NCBI RefSeq assembly: GCF_029946505.1
Contig: NZ_JARZHG010000034.1
Span: forward strand, 60,700-124,699
Direction: 5' to 3'
Length of the DNA stretch: 64,000 nucleotides
Origin: Polyangium sp. y55x31
Lineage (GTDB): Bacteria; Myxococcota_A; Polyangia; Polyangiales; Polyangiaceae
Shown here: positions 8,532 through 17,873 of the stretch, piece after piece
Numbering within the stretch: the stretch's first letter is position 1
Layout of the letters: each line of letters starts with the position of its first letter
The notes under the pieces: generated by a model
What the model saw: only the letters and a program-made list of their open reading frames with translations
Told to the model about the DNA's origin: nothing
Databases searched by the model: none
Program-made: the position numbers and the translations under genes

Positions 8532-11240
8532 ATGAGCCTCGAGCACCGCCTCCACGACCGCTGCGCGTGCGGATCAACGCTTTCGTCCTACGGCCACTCG
8601 TCCGCCTCCGCTGCCTCCGGGCGCCCGTTCGCGCTCACCGGCGTGCAGCGCGTCTACGAACGGGCTCGGCCGTTTTCGGTCACGCACATCGCGCTCGACC
8701 TTCGCCTCGACGTGCCGAAGAAGTCGGTCTCGGGCGAGGCGACGCTCGACGTCGCGCGCATCGACGCGGGCGCCAAGGAGCTCGCGCTCGACGCCGTGGG
8801 CTTCGACCTCGAAGCGGTCGAGCTCCGCGCGGGCGACGCGGGCAAATTCGCTCCGGTCGACCACGTGTACGACGGGCAGACGCTGCGCGTGTCGATCCCC
8901 GAGGCGGTCTCGCGCGTGACGGTGCGGGTGCGGTATTCGGCGACGCCGCGGCGGGGGCTCTACTTCCTCGCGCCGGACGAGCACGTGCGTGATCGGCCCG
9001 CGCAGGTCTGGTCGCAGTGCCAGGACGAGGACGCGCGGCACTTCTTCCCGTGCATCGACAAACCGCACAACAAGCAGTCGACCTCGCTGCGCGTGACGGT
9101 GCCCGAGGGCTGGTTCGCGCTGTCGAACGGCGCGCGCGAGAGCGACGAGGACGAGGAGCAGCGCGGCGTCTACCGCTACCGGATGGACGACCCGCACCCG
9201 AGCTACCTGTTCACGCTCGTCGCGGGCGAGTTCGAGCGCATCGACGACGAGGCCGACGGCGTTCGCCTGCATTACTTCGTGCCCAAAGGAAAAACCGACG
9301 AGGGCAAACGAACGTTCCGGCGGACGCCGGACATGGTGCGCCGCTTCGGCAAGCTCACGGGCGTCGCGTACCCGTGGGAGACGTACTCGCAGATCGTGGT
9401 GAGCGACTTCATCTTCGGCGGGATGGAGAACACGACTGCGACGACGATGTACGAGCACATCTTGCTCGACGAGCGCGCCGCGATCGACGTGACGGCCGAC
9501 GACCTCATCGCGCACGAGCTCGCGCACCACTGGTTCGGCGACCTCGTGACGTGCCGCGACTGGTCCCACGCGTGGCTGAACGAGGGTTTTGCCACGTACA
9601 TGGAGCACGTCGATCGCGAGGGGTACCTCGGCCGCGACGAGTACGAGCACGGCGTGCGCGGCGACGTGGCGGCCTACCTCGGCGAGGCCGGCGGGCGCTA
9701 CCGGCGTCCGATCGTGTGCCAGGACTACGAGGCGCCGATCGACATCTTCGATCGTCACCTCTACGAGAAGGGCGCGTGCGTCCTGCACATGCTGCGGCTC
9801 GAGCTCGGCGACGCGGCGTTCTGGCGCGGCATCAAGACGTACCTGGAGCGGCACGCGCGCGGGATCGTGGAGACGCGCGACCTCATGCGCGCGCTCGAAG
9901 AGGCGAGCGGCAAGAGCCTGGAGCGCTTCTTCGAGCAGTGGGTGTTCCGCGCCGGGCACCCGGAGCTCGAGGTGAAGATCGATCACGGGGGCGAGGCCCT
10001 GACCGTGTCGGTCAAGCAGGCGCAGGCCGCGAAAGAGAGCAAGGAGAAGGACAAGGACGACGCCGGGACGCACGTCTTCGCGCTCGACCTCGAGCTCGAC
10101 ATCGCCATCGACGGCGAGGTGCGGCGCGAGGTGCGGCGCGTGGAGTCGCAGGCGGCGACGTTCACGATCCGCGTGCCCAAGCGGCCCGCGTTCGTCGTGG
10201 TGGATCCGGAGCTCCGGATCGTGGGCGACGTGCGGGTCGAGTGCCCGGCCGACATGCTGCGCGCGCAGCTCGCCGGCGCGACGACGGCGCGCGGGCGGCT
10301 GCTCGCCGCGAGCCTGATGGGCAAGCTCGACGATCCGGCGACGACACGCGCGCTCGGCGCGGCGCTCGCGAAGGAGGACGAGTTCTGGGGCGTGCGCGCG
10401 GAGGCGGCCTCGGCGCTCGGCGACGTGCGCAGCGACGACGCGCTCGCGCACCTGCTCGCCCACGCGCGGACGGGGCACGCGAAGGTGCGGCGCGCGGTCG
10501 CGGCGGCGCTCGGCAAGTTCCGCAAGGCCCAGGCCGCGGAGGCGCTGAAGAGCCTCGCGCTCCGGGACGCGAGTTACCTCGTGGAAGCGGAGGCCGCGCG
10601 CGCGCTCGGCGCGACTCGGCAGGGCGTCGCGTTCGACACGTTGATCGAGGTGCTCGATCGTCCCTCGTGGTCGGACATCGTCCGCGCGGGCGCGCTCGAT
10701 GGGCTCGCGGCCCTGCGTGACGAGCGCGCGCAGGCGCACGTGCTCACGCGGACCCGGTACGGCATCCCCACGCGCGGCCGGCGCGCCGCGATCACGGCGC
10801 TGCCGAAGCTCTCGACGGATCGCAAGGTGCGCGAGGCGCTGGAGGATCTGCTCGATCAGTCGGATCCGTACCTCAAGGTGGACGTGGTGCGCGCGCTCGT
10901 CGACATCGGCGACGCGAAGTCCCGCGGGCCGCTCTCGCGCCACCTCGAACGCGAGCTCGACGGCCGCGTGCGCCGGCGGATCCGCGAGGCGTTGCGGGAC
11001 CTCGGCGGCGCAGGCAAGCGCGAGTCCGAGCGGCTGCGCGAGGACCTGGAGGCGCTGCGGAGCGAGCACGCCGACCTCAAGGCGCGCCTCGGCAAGCTCG
11101 AGGCGCTGCTCGCGCCGAAGGAGGCCGAGAGCAAGCCGAACGGCGTCCACCACGTGCGCGCCGCGGACAAACACGAGGCCGAAAAAGAGTCCGGCGACAA
11201 GGGCAAGAAGAGGAAGAAGGATGAACGAGCTTCGCGGTAA
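8532..11240 (+). CDS. M1-family metallo-aminopeptidase with C-terminal HEAT repeats
   Basis: 902 residues. The exopeptidase motif GGMEN is at 296-300, and the zinc motif HELAH (H328, E329, H332) is followed by E351 in NEGF, exactly the HExxHx18E spacing. The aminopeptidase part ends near 570. Residues about 580-830 are short helical repeats of HEAT type (AEAASALGDVRSDDALAHLL and similar), and the end is a charged coiled coil. Cytosolic, removing N-terminal amino acids. No Shine-Dalgarno is visible before the ATG. An upstream inverted repeat, GGCGAGT-N12-ACTCGCC (8501-8526), reaches to 5 bp before the start. The 3' end overlaps the SDR gene by 20 bp. Confidence 0.92.
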   Translation: MSLEHRLHDRCACGSTLSSYGHSSASAASGRPFALTGVQRVYERARPFSVTHIALDLRLDVPKKSVSGEATLDVARIDAGAKELALDAVGFDLEAVELRAGDAGKFAPVDHVYDGQTLRVSIPEAVSRVTVRVRYSATPRRGLYFLAPDEHVRDRPAQVWSQCQDEDARHFFPCIDKPHNKQSTSLRVTVPEGWFALSNGARESDEDEEQRGVYRYRMDDPHPSYLFTLVAGEFERIDDEADGVRLHYFVPKGKTDEGKRTFRRTPDMVRRFGKLTGVAYPWETYSQIVVSDFIFGGMENTTATTMYEHILLDERAAIDVTADDLIAHELAHHWFGDLVTCRDWSHAWLNEGFATYMEHVDREGYLGRDEYEHGVRGDVAAYLGEAGGRYRRPIVCQDYEAPIDIFDRHLYEKGACVLHMLRLELGDAAFWRGIKTYLERHARGIVETRDLMRALEEASGKSLERFFEQWVFRAGHPELEVKIDHGGEALTVSVKQAQAAKESKEKDKDDAGTHVFALDLELDIAIDGEVRREVRRVESQAATFTIRVPKRPAFVVVDPELRIVGDVRVECPADMLRAQLAGATTARGRLLAASLMGKLDDPATTRALGAALAKEDEFWGVRAEAASALGDVRSDDALAHLLAHARTGHAKVRRAVAAALGKFRKAQAAEALKSLALRDASYLVEAEAARALGATRQGVAFDTLIEVLDRPSWSDIVRAGALDGLAALRDERAQAHVLTRTRYGIPTRGRRAAITALPKLSTDRKVREALEDLLDQSDPYLKVDVVRALVDIGDAKSRGPLSRHLERELDGRVRRRIREALRDLGGAGKRESERLREDLEALRSEHADLKARLGKLEALLAPKEAESKPNGVHHVRAADKHEAEKESGDKGKKRKKDERASR

Positions 11241-12027
11241 AACGGCGCTCGTCACCGGCGCGTCCGCGGGGATCGGCCGCGAGCTCGCGCGTGTGCTCGG
11301 CCGCGAGGTCGCGGCGCTCGTGCTCGTGGCGCGGAGGCGCGAGCGGCTCGACGAGCTCGCGCGTGAGCTCACGGCCGCGCGTCCGGGCCTGCGGGTGCTC
11401 GTGCGCGCGGTCGACCTGCTCGACAGGAAGGCGCTCGGCGCGATGCTCGACGACCTCGCGCAGGCGGGCGAGGTCATCGACGTGCTCGTGAACAACGCGG
11501 GCTTCGGCGACTACGGCCTGCTCGAGAAGCGCGACTGGGAGAAGATCGAGCGGATGCTCGAGCTCAACGTGGTGAGCACGACGATGCTTCTCTCGCGGCT
11601 CGTGCCGCCGATGGTGGCGCGTGGATCCGGGGCGATCCTGAACGTCGGATCGATCGCGGGGATCCTGCCGTCGCCCGCGATGAGCACGTACGCGGCGAGC
11701 AAGGCGTACGTGAACCACCTGAGCGAGGGCCTGCGCGCGGAGCTCTCCGGGACGGGCGTGTCGGTGACGGTGGTTTGTCCGGGCCCGGTGCCGACGGAGT
11801 TCCAGGAGGTCGCGGGGAGCGACGTGCGGCCGGAGCTTCCGAAAGCAGTCTACGTGGACGCGGTGACGTGCGCGGAAGAGGCGGTCGCGGGGCTCAAGCG
11901 AGGGCAAGCGCGCGTCATCCCGGGCGTCGTGCCGCGGGCGATGGCGATGACGGTGGACGCGCTGCCGAAGGCGCTCGTGCGGCCGTTTCTGTCGAAGATG
12001 GGGAAGAAGGCGCGCGGAGGCCGGTAG
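11221..12027 (+). CDS. Short-chain dehydrogenase/reductase (SDR)
   Basis: 268 residues. The Rossmann cofactor motif TGASAGIG is at the N-terminus, followed by the NNAG stretch, the catalytic Ser S144 (NVGSIAG) and the Y157-x3-K161 pair (YAASK). The proton-relay Asn is in ELNVVST. The classical SDR length suggests NAD(P)(H)-dependent oxidation or reduction of a carbonyl/hydroxyl; the C-terminal region resembles the DltE/YqjQ-like group, for which substrates are unknown. The ATG lies inside the end of the peptidase gene, so the two are probably translated from one message. Confidence 0.9.
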   Translation: MNELRGKTALVTGASAGIGRELARVLGREVAALVLVARRRERLDELARELTAARPGLRVLVRAVDLLDRKALGAMLDDLAQAGEVIDVLVNNAGFGDYGLLEKRDWEKIERMLELNVVSTTMLLSRLVPPMVARGSGAILNVGSIAGILPSPAMSTYAASKAYVNHLSEGLRAELSGTGVSVTVVCPGPVPTEFQEVAGSDVRPELPKAVYVDAVTCAEEAVAGLKRGQARVIPGVVPRAMAMTVDALPKALVRPFLSKMGKKARGGR

Positions 12028-12036
12028 CCGCCGTCG

Positions 12037-13719
12037 TCAGGGCAAGAAGCGCCCGAGGAACGCGTCGCCGTCCTTCGGGTCGGGCTGGCCGACGAGCGCC
12101 TTGTTGATCACAAACGCGGCGCGGTTCTGACCGCCGACGATCAGATCGCCCGTCGGCAAGAGCGCGAGCGCGAGCACCGAGTTCGCCGCGTCGTTGCCTT
12201 TGCTGCCGCCGCTCAAGAGGACACGCGACGAGACGTGCGCGCCGTCGCTGCCTAGCTTCGCGAAAAACACGTCGCCGGCCTCGATGGCCATGAGGAGCCC
12301 GCCGCCGAAGTCCATGCCGCCCTGGGACGTGCCGGCGAGCGCGAGCTGATCGGCCGTGTTCAACGCGAGGCTCACCTGCGTCACGTACGACGTCGTGTCG
12401 CCGATCGCCTTCGCCCAGACGACGCTGTCTCCGGTGCCCGCGATGCGCGCCACGTAGAGCGCGCGCGCGGCGGGATCGGGCGATTGGAGCGTCTGCCCGA
12501 AGAAGTCGAGGGTGCCCTCGAACGCGCCCGTGAGGAACACGTCGCCGTTCGACGCGATCGCGACATCGAACGCTTGCTGTCCCAACGAGTCGCCCCATCC
12601 ATGGGCCCAGAGCGGCGTGAAGCTCGGCGAGAACTGCGCGGCGAAAATGTCGAGCCCACCCTTGCTCGTGATCACGTTTCCCGTGGGGAGCTCGATCGTG
12701 CTGGCGAAGACGCCCGTGACGACGACCTGGTCCATGTCGTTGACGGCGATCGCGCGGACCTCGTCGGCGCCCATGCCGCCCATGCGCCGCGAGGCCGCGT
12801 GGAAGCCGGTCTCGTCGAATTTCGCCAGGAAGATGTCGTTGCCGCCGGCGGACGGGATCTGCGCGCCGCCGAAGTCGATGGTGCCCGCGAAGTTGCCGGC
12901 GACGATCACCTGGTTCGCCTTGGTGACCACGATCGATCGCAGGTCTTGCGAAGCCGTGTCGCCGAAGAGCTTGCTCCAGACGTGATCGCCGTTCGCGTCG
13001 AACTTCGCGACGAACACGTCACCCGAGCCCGCGCTCGTGAGCACGCCGCCGCCGAAGTCGACCGCGCCAAACACGCGTCCACCGACGTAGATCGCGCCGT
13101 TCTTGTCGACGGCGACGGCGTTCGCTTGTTGCTGGGCCGCGTCGCCGAAGCGCTTGGCCCAGACGACCTCGCCCTTCGGCGTGAGCTTCGCGAGGAGGAT
13201 GTCGTAGCTGCCCGTGCTCGCGAGAGGGCCGCCGCCGAGGTCGATCGTCCCGCCGAACCCGCCCGCGATGACGATGTTGCCGTCGGGGGCGATCACGACG
13301 TCCGAGATCATCTGCGGGGAGAACAGCTCGCCGTACGTCTTCAGCCAGCCGTTGCCGAGCGCCGGACATTCGAGCGGATCGACGCCGTTACACGCCTCGT
13401 CCTCGGTCGTCAGGCAGTCCTCGGCCTGCGGCAGCACCTCGCCGCCGCACTCGCCGAAGCCCGTGCCGTTCGGCAGGCAGACCTGGATGCCCGGCTTGCA
13501 GGTGCCGACGTCCTCGGTGCCGGGCGGGCCGGTGTAACAGGACCGCTGCTCGTCGGGCGTGCACACCATGCCGCCGCCGCTGCCGCCCGCGCCGCCCGCG
13601 CCGCCCGTGCCCGACGTACCAAACGCACGCTCCTCCGGAGAGCACGCCACGAGCGCCATCGCGCCGAGCGAGGCGATGCCGGCGAGGGTGAGCGAAACAC
13701 GTTTCATTGCTTCGAACAT
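12037..13719 (-). CDS. Lipoprotein with SBBP-type beta-propeller repeats (copy 1)
   Basis: 560 residues. It has a signal peptide with lipobox ALVAC|S, a Gly/Ser linker, then a Cys-rich module (CTPDEQRSCYTGPPGTED...) with six or more cysteines. About eight repeats of roughly 50 residues follow with the core pattern D-F-G-G-G...D-x-F-x-A-K-x...W-x-K-x-F-G-D, the SBBP (seven-bladed beta-propeller-like) repeat. It is probably anchored at the outer membrane with the propeller outside or in the periplasm. It is the last of three tandem paralogues on this strand. A second ATG four codons in (13707) is an equally possible start. Confidence 0.8.
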   Translation of the reverse strand: MFEAMKRVSLTLAGIASLGAMALVACSPEERAFGTSGTGGAGGAGGSGGGMVCTPDEQRSCYTGPPGTEDVGTCKPGIQVCLPNGTGFGECGGEVLPQAEDCLTTEDEACNGVDPLECPALGNGWLKTYGELFSPQMISDVVIAPDGNIVIAGGFGGTIDLGGGPLASTGSYDILLAKLTPKGEVVWAKRFGDAAQQQANAVAVDKNGAIYVGGRVFGAVDFGGGVLTSAGSGDVFVAKFDANGDHVWSKLFGDTASQDLRSIVVTKANQVIVAGNFAGTIDFGGAQIPSAGGNDIFLAKFDETGFHAASRRMGGMGADEVRAIAVNDMDQVVVTGVFASTIELPTGNVITSKGGLDIFAAQFSPSFTPLWAHGWGDSLGQQAFDVAIASNGDVFLTGAFEGTLDFFGQTLQSPDPAARALYVARIAGTGDSVVWAKAIGDTTSYVTQVSLALNTADQLALAGTSQGGMDFGGGLLMAIEAGDVFFAKLGSDGAHVSSRVLLSGGSKGNDAANSVLALALLPTGDLIVGGQNRAAFVINKALVGQPDPKDGDAFLGRFLP

Positions 13720-13731
13720 GAAAGGATTTCC

Positions 13732-15420
13732 TTAGGGCAAGAGACGCGCGAGGAACAGGAGCGCTTGCTGGGCGTTGTCCGGCTTCAGCACGCCGCCGCC
13801 GAGATCGATCGGCGTGTAGCTCAGGCCCGCGAGGATCGGATCGCCGGTGGGCATGACGCCGAGCGCGAGCACGCCGGCCGGCATGTCGGTCGTGTACGTG
13901 CGCGACCTCCGGTGTGTTCCGTCGAATTCGAACTGCGCGACGAAGGGGCTCACCTGCGTGGACGCGGTCAGCGGTCCGCCGCCGAAGTCGACCGTATCGC
14001 TGAACCAACCCGCGGTCACGATGCGCCCGTTCGCCACGCCGAGCGACACGCCCCAGTCGGAGAGGGATTTTGGTCCGCCGACGACCTTGCTCCACGCGAG
14101 CGTGCCGTCCGACGCGAGCTTCACGAGGTACGCGTTCGTCGCCATGGGCGCGGCTTCGATCGTGGAGCCGTCGTCGAAGCTGATGACGCCGGCCAAGCGC
14201 CCCGAGAGGACGACCTCGTCGCTCGGCGTGACCGCGATCCCGAGGGCCTCTTGATTGGCGGTGTCGCCCCATTGCTTGGCCCAGACGGGGTTGCCGTTCG
14301 GCATGAGCTTGAGCGTGAACACGTCGTTGCTGCCGGCGCTCGTGAACATGCCCGCGACGCTGAAATCGACCGATCCACTGAAGTGGCCCGTAAGGACGAT
14401 GTTGTCCTTCGTGTCGACCGCGAGGCCCACGATCTCCTCGAAGCCCCCGCCGCCGTAGCGGCGCGACATCGAGTGGAAGCCCGATCCATCGAGCCGCGCG
14501 ACGAACAGGTCCGTGTCCATCGGGGCCGTGAGCGCCGCGCCGCCGAGGTTGATCGTGCCCTGGAACTCGCCGCCGACGACGACCTGCCCCGCCTGCGTGA
14601 GCGCGACGGCCGTGGCGCGTTGCGAGCCCGTGTCGCCGAAGAGCTTGGCCCACACGACCTCGCCGCTCGGCTGGAATTTCGCGACGAGCGCGTCGGTGCT
14701 GCCCGCGCTCGTGAGCGTCCCGTCGCCGAGGTCGATCGCGCCGGAGACCGCGCCCACGAGGTAGATCATCCCGGACGCGTCGATCGCCACGCCGGCGCTC
14801 GATTGCGACGACGCGTCACCGAAGCGCTTGCTCCACTGGTGCGTGCCGTCGGCGCTGAACTTCGCGAGCAGGATGTCGGAGCTGCCCGTGCTCGCGAGCG
14901 GTCCGCCGCCGAGATCGAGCGTGCCGCGGAGCTCGCCCGTGATTACGATGTCGTGCGTCTTCGGGTCGACCGCGACGGCCCGGATGTAGATCTCGTCGGC
15001 CGTGGAAAAACCCTTGCTCCACACGTGATCGAGCGGCGGACATTCGGCCGGATCGTCGCCGTTGCACGCCTCGTCCTCGGGCGTGAGGCAGTTCTCGGCT
15101 TGCGGCAGGACATCACCGGAGCACTCGCCGAAGCCCGAGCCGTTCGGCAGACAGATCTGGATGCCCTTCTTGCAGGCGCCGATGTCCTCGGTGCCAGGAG
15201 GTCCGGTGTAGCAGGCCCTCTGCTCGTTCTCCGCGCAGCCCATGCTGCCGCCGGCGCCGCCCGAGCCGCTCGAGCTCGTCGTGTCGCCGAAGTCGCGCTC
15301 CTCCGGCGTGCACGCGGCCGCCCCGACGGCGATGATCGAAGCGGCGCCGATCAAGGCGCCGAGGTGCCGATGAGACCAAGCCAAACCCCTTTGGATCCTG
15401 CCTATCATCGATCCGAGCAT
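13732..15420 (-). CDS. Lipoprotein with SBBP-type beta-propeller repeats (copy 2)
   Basis: 562 residues with a long N-terminal region before lipobox GAAAC|T. The mature start TPEERDF is nearly the same as that of copy 1 (SPEERAF). The same linker and Cys-rich module follow (CAENEQRACYTGPPGTED, GACKKGIQICLPNGSGFGEC), and then the same repeat type. It is clearly a tandem duplicate of copy 1, 12 bp upstream of it, so the two should be co-transcribed. Function unknown; the repeat type suggests surface binding or a structural scaffold. Confidence 0.8.
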   Translation of the reverse strand: MLGSMIGRIQRGLAWSHRHLGALIGAASIIAVGAAACTPEERDFGDTTSSSGSGGAGGSMGCAENEQRACYTGPPGTEDIGACKKGIQICLPNGSGFGECSGDVLPQAENCLTPEDEACNGDDPAECPPLDHVWSKGFSTADEIYIRAVAVDPKTHDIVITGELRGTLDLGGGPLASTGSSDILLAKFSADGTHQWSKRFGDASSQSSAGVAIDASGMIYLVGAVSGAIDLGDGTLTSAGSTDALVAKFQPSGEVVWAKLFGDTGSQRATAVALTQAGQVVVGGEFQGTINLGGAALTAPMDTDLFVARLDGSGFHSMSRRYGGGGFEEIVGLAVDTKDNIVLTGHFSGSVDFSVAGMFTSAGSNDVFTLKLMPNGNPVWAKQWGDTANQEALGIAVTPSDEVVLSGRLAGVISFDDGSTIEAAPMATNAYLVKLASDGTLAWSKVVGGPKSLSDWGVSLGVANGRIVTAGWFSDTVDFGGGPLTASTQVSPFVAQFEFDGTHRRSRTYTTDMPAGVLALGVMPTGDPILAGLSYTPIDLGGGVLKPDNAQQALLFLARLLP

Positions 15421-15464
15421 GCCATGGATCGGCGCTCCTCGGATCAGCCGCGTGGGGCCCGACT

Positions 15465-17006
15465 TCAGGGGGAGAGGCGCGCCAAAAACCCGCTCGCGTC
15501 GAGTGTGCTCGTGGTCGTGAACGCGCCGCCGCCGAAGTCGATCGAGCCCGCGTACGCGCCGCCGATCACGACGTCACCCTGCGGGCCGAGGTCGAGGGCG
15601 AGCGCGCCGTCGGCGCCTGGACCACCAAACGTGCGCGAGCCGAGGTGCACGCCGTCCATCGTGAAGCGCGCGACGAACACGTCGACGTTGCCCGCCGAGG
15701 AGCGAGGTCCGCCGCCGAAGTCGACCTCGTCGTCGAAGAAGCCCGCGGCGAGGATGCTCTCCGAGGTGGGATCCACACGCAGCGAGACGCCGAACGTGCC
15801 GGAGAGCTCGCCGCCGAACATCTGGCCCCAGACGATGCCGCCGCTCGACGTGTACCGCGCGAGGTAGAGGCCGCGGTCGCCCTTCGCGTAGAGCACGGGG
15901 GCGTCGAGGTACAGCGTGCCGGAGGCTTCGCCCGCGATGATCACGTCGCCGTTCGGCGCCGCCGCGATCGCGAGCCCACGTTGGGGCCCGGCGTCGCCCG
16001 CGCGACGCGCCCAGAGGCCGGTGCCGTTCGCGGAGAGCTTGGCGAAGAAGATGTCGTGTCCGCCGATGCTCGTGAGCGCGCCGCCAGCGACGGGGCCAAA
16101 GTCGATCGTGGTGTCGAAGGTGCCCGTGACGAGCAGCGATCCCGTGGCATCGACCGCGAGCCCGCCGAGGTCTTCGAAGCTTCCGCCGCCGAAGCGCCGC
16201 GAGAAGACGTGCGCGCCCTCGGCGTCGAGCTCGGCGACGTAGATGTCGCTCGATCCCGCGGAGACGAGGTCCGTGCCGCCGAAGTTGATCGTGCCGGTGA
16301 AGGAGCCGCCGAGGACGATGCGTCCGGACGGTGTGATCACGATCCGCGTCGTGCGCTGGACTTTGGCGTCACCGAAACGTTTGGCCCAGGCGAGGTTGCC
16401 CTGCGCGTCGAGCTTCGCGACGAAGGCGTCGTCGTTGCCCGCGCTCGTCAGGATCTGTCCGTCGCCGAAGTCCATGGCGCCTTGGATCGCGCCGCCGATG
16501 TAGATCGATCCGGCGGGATCGATGGCGACCGCGAAGGCCTCTTGGTTCGCGGCGTCGCCGAAGCGTTTGCTCCACTTCGGTTCGCCGAGGGGTCCGAAGC
16601 GAGCGACGAAGAGATCGTTTTCCCCCGTGCTCACGAGGGGTCCGCCGCCGAAGTCGACGACGCCTCGGAACGATCCGACGGCCACGACGTCGCCCGTCGC
16701 CGGATCGATCGCGACGCTCTCGATCGACTGCATGTCCGTCTCGCCGAAGCTCTTGCTCCACACGTGCCCGAACGCGGGCGTCGGGCCCGGTCCGCCATCG
16801 CCGCCTGCACCTCCCGCGCCTCCCGCGCCGCCCACGCCGCCGGATCCGCCCGATCCGCCGGCGCCGCCGGAGCCGCCCGTCCCGCTCGTCACGCCGGGCC
16901 CTACGTCGGGCGAGCACGCCGCCGCACAGGCCATCCACAGGCCGAGGAGCCCGCACCCCACGACGTTTCGTTTTTCAAGCCGCCCCGTACCTGTTTGCCG
17001 TTTCAT
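15465..17006 (-). CDS. Lipoprotein with SBBP-type beta-propeller repeats (copy 3, no Cys module)
   Basis: 513 residues from the ATG at 17006 (an ATG six codons upstream is an alternative). The lipobox is CAAAC|S, followed by a long GGSGG/GGAGG linker and then directly the propeller repeats (WSKSFG, DFGGGPL, WSKRFGD...). It lacks the CYTGPPGTED Cys-rich module of copies 1 and 2, so it is either the ancestral form or has lost that module. It is first in the tandem set, 45 bp before copy 2, and divergent from the enoyl-CoA hydratase gene with a 72-bp gap. Confidence 0.78.
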   Translation of the reverse strand: MKRQTGTGRLEKRNVVGCGLLGLWMACAAACSPDVGPGVTSGTGGSGGAGGSGGSGGVGGAGGAGGAGGDGGPGPTPAFGHVWSKSFGETDMQSIESVAIDPATGDVVAVGSFRGVVDFGGGPLVSTGENDLFVARFGPLGEPKWSKRFGDAANQEAFAVAIDPAGSIYIGGAIQGAMDFGDGQILTSAGNDDAFVAKLDAQGNLAWAKRFGDAKVQRTTRIVITPSGRIVLGGSFTGTINFGGTDLVSAGSSDIYVAELDAEGAHVFSRRFGGGSFEDLGGLAVDATGSLLVTGTFDTTIDFGPVAGGALTSIGGHDIFFAKLSANGTGLWARRAGDAGPQRGLAIAAAPNGDVIIAGEASGTLYLDAPVLYAKGDRGLYLARYTSSGGIVWGQMFGGELSGTFGVSLRVDPTSESILAAGFFDDEVDFGGGPRSSAGNVDVFVARFTMDGVHLGSRTFGGPGADGALALDLGPQGDVVIGGAYAGSIDFGGGAFTTTSTLDASGFLARLSP

Positions 17007-17078
17007 GTCGCAAGGCACGAGCATCGCACAACGACGAGCCTCTTTGCGCGCGAGCCCGCCTTCGCTACGCACGAGCGC

Positions 17079-17870
17079 ATGTCCGATCAAACCTCCCCCG
17101 TGAAAGTCGAGCGTCGCGGCGCCGTCGGCGTGCTCGTGATCGACCGCGCCGATCGTCGCAACGCGCTCTCGCGCGAGACCCTCTACGCCCTCGGTCGCCT
17201 CGGCAAGGAGCTCGTGAGCGATCCGTCGGTCCGCGCCATCGTGCTCACCGGCGCGGGCGACAAGGCCTTCTGCGCGGGCGCCGATCTGAAGGAGCGCCAG
17301 GGCATGAGCCCCGACGACGTGCGCAAGCAGGTCGGCCTCTACCGCAGCGAGCTCGGGGTGCTCGATCGAAGCGAGAAGCCCGTGATCGCGGCGATCAACG
17401 GCGTCGCCTTCGGCGGCGGGCTCGAGCTCGCGCTGATCTGCGACCTGCGCGTCGCGGCGCCGCACGCCGAGCTCGCGCTCCCCGAGACCACGCTCGGCAT
17501 CATCCCGGGCGCAGGCGGCACGCAGCGTCTGCCGCGTGTCGTGGGGGACGCGCGCGCCAAGGAGATGATCCTGCTCGGCCGGAAGCTCGGCGCGGCCGAG
17601 GCGCTCGCGTGGGGGCTCGTGAACCGCGTCTCGCCCGCGGGCACGAACGTCCTCGACGACACGATCGCCTGGATCGAGCCCATCGCGAGCGGCGCGCCGA
17701 TCGCGCAGAGCGCCGCGCTCCGGGCGATCGACACGTCCTACGAGGTGCCGCTCGAGCTCGGCCTCGAGCTCGAACGCGTCTACTACGACGAGACGCTGCG
17801 CAGCGAGGATCGGCTCGAAGCGCTGCGCGCGTTCGCCGAGAAGCGCAAGCCCGCCTTCCGCGGCGTCTAG
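17079..17870 (+). CDS. Enoyl-CoA hydratase/isomerase family protein
   Basis: 263 residues with the crotonase fold. The oxyanion-hole motif KAFCAGADLKE, the glycine-rich GGGLELALICDLRVA and the catalytic-loop region LPETTLGIIPGAGGTQRLPR carry the two Glu positions (in LELAL and ALPET) of true hydratases. It probably hydrates 2-enoyl-CoA in beta-oxidation or amino-acid/isoprenoid breakdown; the sequence resembles AUH/methylglutaconyl-CoA hydratase-like members. The frame extends far upstream through the antisense of the propeller gene, but the family N-terminus fixes the start near 17079. It is convergent with ApbE, 3 bp apart. Confidence 0.9.
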   Translation: MSDQTSPVKVERRGAVGVLVIDRADRRNALSRETLYALGRLGKELVSDPSVRAIVLTGAGDKAFCAGADLKERQGMSPDDVRKQVGLYRSELGVLDRSEKPVIAAINGVAFGGGLELALICDLRVAAPHAELALPETTLGIIPGAGGTQRLPRVVGDARAKEMILLGRKLGAAEALAWGLVNRVSPAGTNVLDDTIAWIEPIASGAPIAQSAALRAIDTSYEVPLELGLELERVYYDETLRSEDRLEALRAFAEKRKPAFRGV

Positions 17871-17873
17871 CGG

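Noticed and set aside
8574..11495. 973-codon minus-strand frame opposite the M1 peptidase
   Set aside because: The plus strand carries the HExxH motif at correct spacing; the other frame is Arg/Val/His-rich noise.
12484..15867. 1127-codon plus-strand frame opposite the propeller lipoproteins
   Set aside because: No domain, biased composition, and the minus-strand genes have lipoboxes and repeats; it is a mirror frame.
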